A DNA stretch of 64,000 bases from Salinispora pacifica CNR114 (GTDB lineage: Bacteria > Actinomycetota > Actinomycetes > Mycobacteriales > Micromonosporaceae), in NCBI RefSeq assembly GCF_000514775.1, contig NZ_AZWO01000006.1, positions 62,001 through 126,000 on the forward strand. Reading direction: 5' to 3'. A program made the translations under genes and the position numbers. The notes beneath the pieces were generated by a model. It was not told the DNA's origin. It saw only the letters and a list, made by a program, of their open reading frames with translations, and did no database searches. Of this stretch, positions 59,901 through 64,000 are shown piece by piece. Numbering within the stretch: position 1 is the stretch's first letter; each line of letters opens with the position of its first letter.

Positions 59901-61257
59901 GGGGACCTTCCCCGGCTCGTACGGCGGGATCATCCACGAGATGCGGGAGGCCCGGGACGTCCGGATGGGCATGTGGGGCTTCAGCAACCAGGTGTCGCAC
60001 CACATTCCCTGGATGTACAACTACGCCGGCCAGCCGGCCAAGACGCAGAAGATCGTACGAGAGGTGCTGTCCCGGCTGTACATCGGCAGTGAGATCGGCC
60101 AGGGGTACGCCGGCGACGAGGACAACGGCGAGACCTCGGCGTGGTATCTGTTCAGCGCGCTGGGCCTCTACCCGCTCCAGGTGGGTAGCGAGAACTATGT
60201 GATCGGCTCACCGCTGTTCACGAAGGCCACCGTGCACCTGGACAACGGTAAGAAGATCGTCGTCAACGCGCCGAACAACAGCGCCGACAACGTCTACGTG
60301 CAGGGCCTCAAGGTCAACGGGAAGCCGTACCAGCAGACCTCGATCTCACACGAGGTGCTGGCCGGCGGCGCGGTGCTGGACTTCACCATGGGCTCGCAGC
60401 CGTCTTCCTGGGGCAGCGGCGAAGCGGACCTCCCCCCGTCCCTCACCCCCTCCGGTGCGGCCCCCCGACCGATGTCCGACATCGCGGTGACCGGTGGTCC
60501 CGCGGCGCTGGCCGACAACACCTCCACCACCTCGGCTTCGGTGGCGGCGCCGGTGCGGTGGGCGGTAGCGGGCGCCCCGGAGCGGGTCACGCACTACACC
60601 CTCACGTCGGGGCCGGACACCGGGACCGACCCGGTGGGCTGGCAGCTGCAGGGCTCCTACGACGGAGACACCTGGACCACCATCGACAGTCGTGCCGGTG
60701 CGGAGTTCACCTGGCGACTGCAGACCCGGTCCTTCGCCGTAGACCGGCCCGGGCGGTACCTGCACTACCGGCTCACGCCCGAGGGCGGCGACTCCGTCCC
60801 CGTCCTCGCCGAGGTCGAGTTGCTCGCCACAACCTCCCCCTCGTGTACGAAGACGGTGAGCGGCACCGTCAAGGGGCCGCTGAAGGTCGAGTCCGGGGTG
60901 ACGTGCCTGTCCGAGGCGACCATCGACGGGCCGGTGACGGTGCGATCCGGTGCCGCGCTCCACGCGGTTGACTCGACCATCTCCGGTCCGGTCGCCGCCA
61001 ACCGGGCCGAGGCGGTGGTACTTCGGGAGGTCCAGCTCGGAGGGCCGCTGGCGGTGTCCCACGTGACCGGCGAGGTGAGCATCGAACGCACCACCGTCGC
61101 CGGACCGGTGGTCCTGACGCAGAACCAGGCGCCGGTGATCGCGGCGGCGTCGGTCGACGGGCCCCTGTCGTGCTCCCGCAACACTGTCGCGCCCACCGAC
61201 AACGGGGTGCCGAACTCGGTGCGAGGACCTACCTCCGGGCAGTGTAAGGACCTGTAA
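56974..61257 (+). CDS. Secreted GH92 alpha-mannosidase with accessory domains
   Basis: A 1427-residue secreted exo-alpha-mannosidase. Signal peptide to about AAAAPS (residue 30), a first F5/8C-like module (DNDASTKWLVFEPTGWVR), then GH92: the N-terminal beta domain at FSRGNTFPATAVPHGFNFW and the barrel with NGFWDTYRTTWPAYALF, HEHDYTETNGWNF and DEDNGETSAWYLFSALGLYP, which carries catalytic acids and calcium ligands of the family. A second F5/8C-like module follows and the last ~120 residues are six ~19-residue Gly-Pro repeats. GTG at 56974 has GGAGG 5 nt before it; an in-frame GTG at 56935 lacks one. Divergent from the sugar ABC operon and sharing its operator type. Confidence 0.92.
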   Translation: MGRHRRAIATVLAVGLAIPGTQLPAAAAPSLDTDFFSSFDSDDSHPTWTNTVETDAAGKPKMSGVTGNPDSGGIPGNINDTIAEVTANGDNPPNETVRRVIDNDASTKWLVFEPTGWVRAQLETPATVVHYALTSANDVPERDPQDWELQGSTDGDTWVTLDTQAGQDFPERFQTKEYRFSNDTEYSHYRLDITANHGADIVQLADLQLSDGDTTPKPPTPMYSVVDNGPAGSPTAKANAGWSGKHALRYSGGQTVDGRGYAYNKIFDVDIDVTATSELSYLIFPELTRGDLDYPSTYAAVDLAFDDGTYLSDLNAVDQYGFGLHPSKQGTTKSLYADQWNSKRSSLGEVAAGKRIDRILIGYDSSTGPGTFRGWVDDIRVTGSPERPTYERLSDYALTTRGTNSSFDFSRGNTFPATAVPHGFNFWTPMTDAGSNSWVYQYQRDNNADNRPTIQAFTASHEPSPWIGDRQTFQVMPAATSDKPNADRTARALAFQHVNETAKPHYYGVTFDNGLKTEITPTDHAAMFRFTFTGDRGNLIFDNLNNQGGLTLNPDGTVTGYSDTRLGSGATRMFVYGTVDRPVVAHGGLTGGGGDNVTGYLAFDTSTAKVVTLRIATSLISLDQARKNLALEIAENDTFDTIRARAQDLWDDKLDVIEVEGATDEQLVTLYSNLYRLFLYPNSAHENVGTATAPVWKHAVQSSTSSTLPPGTTPTETGADVVAGKVYVNNGFWDTYRTTWPAYALFSPTTAGELVDGFVQQYRDGGWVSRWSAPGYRNLMTGTSSDVSFADAYVKGVRNFDVRAAYDAAVRNATVVPPGNANNSSVGRKGLPESIFHGYTSTAVSEGVSWALEGYINDFGIANMAAELAEDPETPEADRSRYREEAEYFRSRALNYTHTFDPAIEFFQGRDASGQWKSTPETYEPHVWGHEHDYTETNGWNFAFHVPHDGAGLASLYGGREALAEKLDEFFATPETGTFPGSYGGIIHEMREARDVRMGMWGFSNQVSHHIPWMYNYAGQPAKTQKIVREVLSRLYIGSEIGQGYAGDEDNGETSAWYLFSALGLYPLQVGSENYVIGSPLFTKATVHLDNGKKIVVNAPNNSADNVYVQGLKVNGKPYQQTSISHEVLAGGAVLDFTMGSQPSSWGSGEADLPPSLTPSGAAPRPMSDIAVTGGPAALADNTSTTSASVAAPVRWAVAGAPERVTHYTLTSGPDTGTDPVGWQLQGSYDGDTWTTIDSRAGAEFTWRLQTRSFAVDRPGRYLHYRLTPEGGDSVPVLAEVELLATTSPSCTKTVSGTVKGPLKVESGVTCLSEATIDGPVTVRSGAALHAVDSTISGPVAANRAEAVVLREVQLGGPLAVSHVTGEVSIERTTVAGPVVLTQNQAPVIAAASVDGPLSCSRNTVAPTDNGVPNSVRGPTSGQCKDL

Positions 61258-61263
61258 CGATTT

Positions 61264-61296
61264 CGGGGCCGGCCGCTGGCACGGTGGTCGGCCCCG
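61264..61296. terminator. Hairpin after GH92 gene
   Basis: CGGGGCCG (61264-61271) and CGGCCCCG (61289-61296) form an 8-bp stem 7 nt beyond the GH92 stop, before the convergent proC. No other feature in 61258-61395. Confidence 0.55.
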
Positions 61297-61395
61297 CCGC
61301 CGGCCCCGAGGTTGCCCCTCGGGGCCGCTCCCGTCCCGGCAGCGGTCAGCCCCGGCCTGCTCCCGGTGCGGCATCCCACCGGTGTCCGTTGCCGC

Positions 61396-62214
61396 TCAGT
61401 CGGCTTGCGCGGCCAGTTCCCCGGCCCGGTCCCGGGCCGCCTCCAGGGCGGCCAACAGCGCCGCCCGCACCCCGTGCCTCTCCAACTCGCGGACGGCGGA
61501 GATGGTGGTGCCGGCGGGCGAGGTCACCGCCTCCCGCAGCTTCACCGGGTGCTCGCCGGAGTCGCGCAGCATGACCGCCGACCCGATCGCGGTCTGCACG
61601 ATCAACTCGTGGGCGACCTGCCGGGGCAGGCCAAGCAGGATGCCCGCGTCAACCATCGCCTCAACCAGCAGGTAGAAGTACGCCGGCCCGGAACCCGACA
61701 ACGCGGTCACCGCGTCCTGCTGCGACTCGGGGACCCGCAGGGTTCCGCCGAGCGGGGTGAACATCTCCTCGGCCAGGGCCAGGTGCGCGGCGGTGGCGTG
61801 TTCTCCGGCGGAGATCGCCGACATCGCCTCGTCAACCAGAGCCGGAGTGTTGGTCATCACCCGCACCACCGGGGTGCCCGTGGCCAACCGCCGACCGAAG
61901 AAACTGGTGGGTAGGCCGGCGCAGAGCGAGATAACCAGCTTTTCGGCCGGAATCTTCGGGCCGATCTCGTCCAGCAACGCGGCCGCATCCTGCGGCTTGA
62001 CCGCGATCGCGAGCACCTCGGCCTCGGCCACCGCGGTGTGGTTGTCGACCACCCGCACGCCGTAGCGGAGGGCCAGCTCCTCGGCCCGCGCCTGCCGCCG
62101 GGTGGTGGCCAACAGCCGCTCCGCTGGCCAGCCCGAGCGCAGCAGGCCGGAGAGCACCAGCTCGCCGATCTTGCCAGCCCCAATGACCGCGACCGGGTGC
62201 ACGGTTTCCGCCAT
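61396..62214 (-). CDS. proC: ProC, pyrroline-5-carboxylate reductase
   Basis: A 272-residue NADPH-dependent reductase catalysing the last step of proline synthesis. The Rossmann motif is PVAVIGAGKIGELVLSGLL; then LAIAVKPQDAAALL, VVRVMTNTPALVDEAMSAI, and the substrate-binding signature DAVTALSGSGPAYFYLLVEAM with TSPAGTTISAVRELE. ATG at 62214 has AGAGG 9 nt upstream; the longer frame to 62265 runs into the gap after pfk. 68 nt downstream of pfkA on the same strand. Confidence 0.95.
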   Translation of the reverse strand: MAETVHPVAVIGAGKIGELVLSGLLRSGWPAERLLATTRRQARAEELALRYGVRVVDNHTAVAEAEVLAIAVKPQDAAALLDEIGPKIPAEKLVISLCAGLPTSFFGRRLATGTPVVRVMTNTPALVDEAMSAISAGEHATAAHLALAEEMFTPLGGTLRVPESQQDAVTALSGSGPAYFYLLVEAMVDAGILLGLPRQVAHELIVQTAIGSAVMLRDSGEHPVKLREAVTSPAGTTISAVRELERHGVRAALLAALEAARDRAGELAAQAD

Positions 62215-62282
62215 CGGCCGTACCTCTTCCCGCGTAGGCCGGTGCGCGGTGGCCCGTGGGCCCACCGCGCACCGGTTGACGA

Positions 62283-63311
62283 TCAGCTACCGAAGAAGAC
62301 CTCGGCCTCGGCGTACCGCTCCAGCGGCACGGTCTTCAGCTCGCGGGTGGCCTCGGCCAGCGGCACGCGAACGATGTCCGTGCTCTGCATCGCCACCATC
62401 TTGCCCCAGTCGCCCTCGTGCACGGCATCGATCGCCTGGAGACCGAGCCGGGTGGCGAGCACCCGATCGAAGGCGGTCGGGGTGCCGCCGCGCTGGATGT
62501 GACCGAGCACGACGGTACGGGCCTCCTTGCCGGTCTTGGCTTCGAGCTGCTCGGCGAGCCACTGGCCGACGCCACCGAGGCGGACGTGGCCGAAGGCGTC
62601 CAGCTCCTGGTTGTGCAGGACCATCTGCCCCTCGAGCGGGTGGGCGCCCTCGGCGACCACGACGATCGGGGCGTACTGGTGCTGGAAACGCTTCTCGACG
62701 TAGCCGGCGACCTGGTTCACGTCGAACTGCCGCTCCGGCAGCAGGATCACGTTGGCACCCCCGGCGAGCCCGGCGTGCAGGGCGATCCAGCCAGCGTGCC
62801 GGCCCATCACCTCAACGACCAGGGTGCGGTGGTGGCTCTCGGCGGTGGTGTGCAGCCGATCGATGGCCTCCATCGCGATGTTGACCGCGGTGTCGAAACC
62901 GAAGGTGTAGTCGGTGGCGCCCAGGTCGTTGTCGATCGTCTTCGGCACGCCGATGACGTTGACGCCGAGTTCGTGCAGCTTGGTGGCGACACCGAGAGTG
63001 TCCTCGCCGCCGATCGCGATCAGCGCGTCAACGCCCTGCGTGGCGAGGTTCTCCTTGATCCGCTCAACGCCGTTCTCAATCTTGAACGGGTTGGTCCGGG
63101 AGGAGCCCAGGATTGTACCGCCACGTGGCAGGATACCCCGCACCTCCGCGATCCCCAACGGGCGAGAAAGCCCCTCGAGCGGGCCCTTCCAGCCATCCCG
63201 GAAGCCCACGAACTCGTGGCCGTAGTTGGCCACGCCCTTCCGAACCACCGCCCGGATGACCGCGTTGAGACCGGGGCAGTCGCCGCCGCCGGTGAGCACG
63301 CCGATACGCAT
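62283..63311 (-). CDS. 6-phosphofructokinase, probably PPi-dependent type
   Basis: A 342-residue group III phosphofructokinase acting on fructose 6-phosphate. Sequence starts RIGVLTGGGDCPGLNAVIR; the phosphoryl-donor loop is AIGGEDTLG with Asp104 and the catalytic loop VPKTIDNDLGATDYTFGFD with Lys124. In this family Gly104/Gly124 favours ATP, whereas Asp104/Lys124 is the pyrophosphate-dependent combination. MGRHAGWIALHAGLAGGA and GHIQRGGTPTAFDRVLATRLG are further signatures. AGGAGG lies 11 nt before the ATG. Donor preference is inferred and would change glycolysis energetics. Confidence 0.93.
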   Translation of the reverse strand: MRIGVLTGGGDCPGLNAVIRAVVRKGVANYGHEFVGFRDGWKGPLEGLSRPLGIAEVRGILPRGGTILGSSRTNPFKIENGVERIKENLATQGVDALIAIGGEDTLGVATKLHELGVNVIGVPKTIDNDLGATDYTFGFDTAVNIAMEAIDRLHTTAESHHRTLVVEVMGRHAGWIALHAGLAGGANVILLPERQFDVNQVAGYVEKRFQHQYAPIVVVAEGAHPLEGQMVLHNQELDAFGHVRLGGVGQWLAEQLEAKTGKEARTVVLGHIQRGGTPTAFDRVLATRLGLQAIDAVHEGDWGKMVAMQSTDIVRVPLAEATRELKTVPLERYAEAEVFFGS

Positions 63312-63500
63312 GATCTGCTCATCCTCCTGGGAACAATTGGGTAAAGCCCGGTTAAGCCCCAGGATATGTGTCGAAACAGACCATCGGCGCCATTGCCGGC
63401 CCGGGGCGGGCCGTCATTGCGAACTGTAGTCCCGTCCGGAGTGCGCCGACACCGCGCCCCTGGGAACCAGGCGGCAGACCAGCCCCGAAGCGAGATCTGA

Positions 63501-64000
63501 TCAACGGTGACCCGGTCCCGTCCGACCCGATCCGGTCATGGCCTGCCACCGAGCCAGGTTGTGCCGTGCGTCCACCAGCGCGTTGTGCCGCGCCGCGTCC
63601 GCGTCCGGCAACGGCGGACGACCCCGGTCGTCCCAGAGCTGGCGCAGGTCCTTGGTGAAGCGCGGGATCTGCCGAGGCAGTGCCAGCATCGCCCCCCACA
63701 GCTGCGCCAGCGACACGTGGTCGTACGCCGCGTACCACGCCCACAGCTCCAGCTGCTCGCCGGGACGGCCCCGGACCGGCTCCAACAGAAACTCCTCCAG
63801 CTCGTCCCGGATTCGCGCGCGGGACCGCCAGGCCCGATCCGCTGGCGACGGCAACTGACTCAGCACGTTACGACGCACCCAGGGCACCGCCCGAGAGTCG
63901 TCGAACTCGGTGGAGACGGCGTAGAAGTCACGGCCGTACTCATCGACGACGCCGATCGACACCAGATCGATGGTGCGGCCATCCTCGATGAACTCGCAGT
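63501..64000 (-). CDS. DEDDh 3'-5' exoribonuclease (Rv2179c type), N-terminus cut off
   Basis: Truncated at the window edge; 166 codons plus two bases are visible. The sequence begins CEFIEDGRTIDLVSIGVVDEYG, matching the Exo I region (D-x-E) of the Rv2179c family: the first Asp codon is cut so only its last two bases (AC) remain. Later AWYAAYDHVSLAQLWGAML gives Exo II and DARHNLARWQ the His-Asp Exo III. In M. tuberculosis Rv2179c is next to aroG; here it is about 16 kb away, upstream of pfk on the same strand. Only a few N-terminal residues are missing. Confidence 0.88.
   Translation of the reverse strand, partial: CEFIEDGRTIDLVSIGVVDEYGRDFYAVSTEFDDSRAVPWVRRNVLSQLPSPADRAWRSRARIRDELEEFLLEPVRGRPGEQLELWAWYAAYDHVSLAQLWGAMLALPRQIPRFTKDLRQLWDDRGRPPLPDADAARHNALVDARHNLARWQAMTGSGRTGPGHR

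Overview
The window is high-GC actinobacterial chromosome, dense with short-spaced or overlapping genes, GTG and TTG starts, and TAnnnT -10 elements placed about 7 nt before several start codons (leaderless style). Gene content points to the Micromonosporaceae, most likely Salinispora or Micromonospora: the dcw cluster with mraZ, MurT/GatD, an actinobacterial imuA'-imuB-dnaE2 cassette, a cruF/crtD/CrtA carotenoid sub-cluster like that reported for sioxanthin in Salinispora, and a block matching the order of Mycobacterium tuberculosis Rv2172c-Rv2178c (metF, idsA, Rv2175c, pknL, aroG). I saw no rRNA, tRNA, CRISPR array, IS element or prophage.

Layout. 1-4718 (minus): the start of the dcw cluster, mraZ-rsmH-ftsL-ftsI-murE, with MraZ operator hexamers inside the mraZ promoter. 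5056-7809 (plus, divergent): murT-gatD for lipid II amidation, then a TVP38-type membrane protein. 7918-10977 (minus): leuS behind a leader with a Leu-rich 12-residue peptide and a terminator. 11050-16639 (minus): a six-gene Mnh/Mrp Na+/H+ antiporter operon with fused mnhA and mnhB. 16966-21791 (plus): MoxR ATPase, DUF58 protein, transglutaminase. 21842-25919 (minus): DUF3040 protein, DinB, a phosphodiesterase, a methyltransferase and a 59-residue protein. 26018-32387 (minus): the mutasome genes dnaE2, imuB, imuA' and an upstream HEPN-like gene, with a LexA-box match further upstream. 32938-38309 (plus): YbaK-type deacylase, then CrtA-like monooxygenase, GNAT, CruF, glycosyltransferase and CrtD-like desaturase. 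38437-47447: CDP-alcohol transferase, MetF, prenyl synthase, Rv2175c, PknL, endonuclease IV, threonine aldolase, a 59-bp tandem repeat and DAHP synthase. 47573-49809 (minus): a lipoprotein and a CBM2-GH18 chitinase under a 35-bp palindrome. 50211-61257: a LacI-controlled sugar locus. 61396-64000 (minus): ProC, phosphofructokinase and a truncated 3'-5' exoribonuclease.

The genes form several coherent systems. MraZ, the dcw genes and MurT/GatD all serve peptidoglycan synthesis, and MraZ-type hexamers occur on both sides of the divergent promoter region. The 50-61 kb locus reads as a mannoside pathway: secreted GH92 alpha-mannosidase, ABC import, AGE-family isomerase (mannose to fructose), PfkB fructokinase, and a LacI regulator whose likely operators (GACAACGTTGTC and a one-mismatch copy) sit before both divergent arms. 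The phosphofructokinase carries the Asp104/Lys124 pair typical of pyrophosphate-dependent enzymes.

All functions are inferred by reading the translations and DNA; no database search was run. Promoters and operators are pattern matches.
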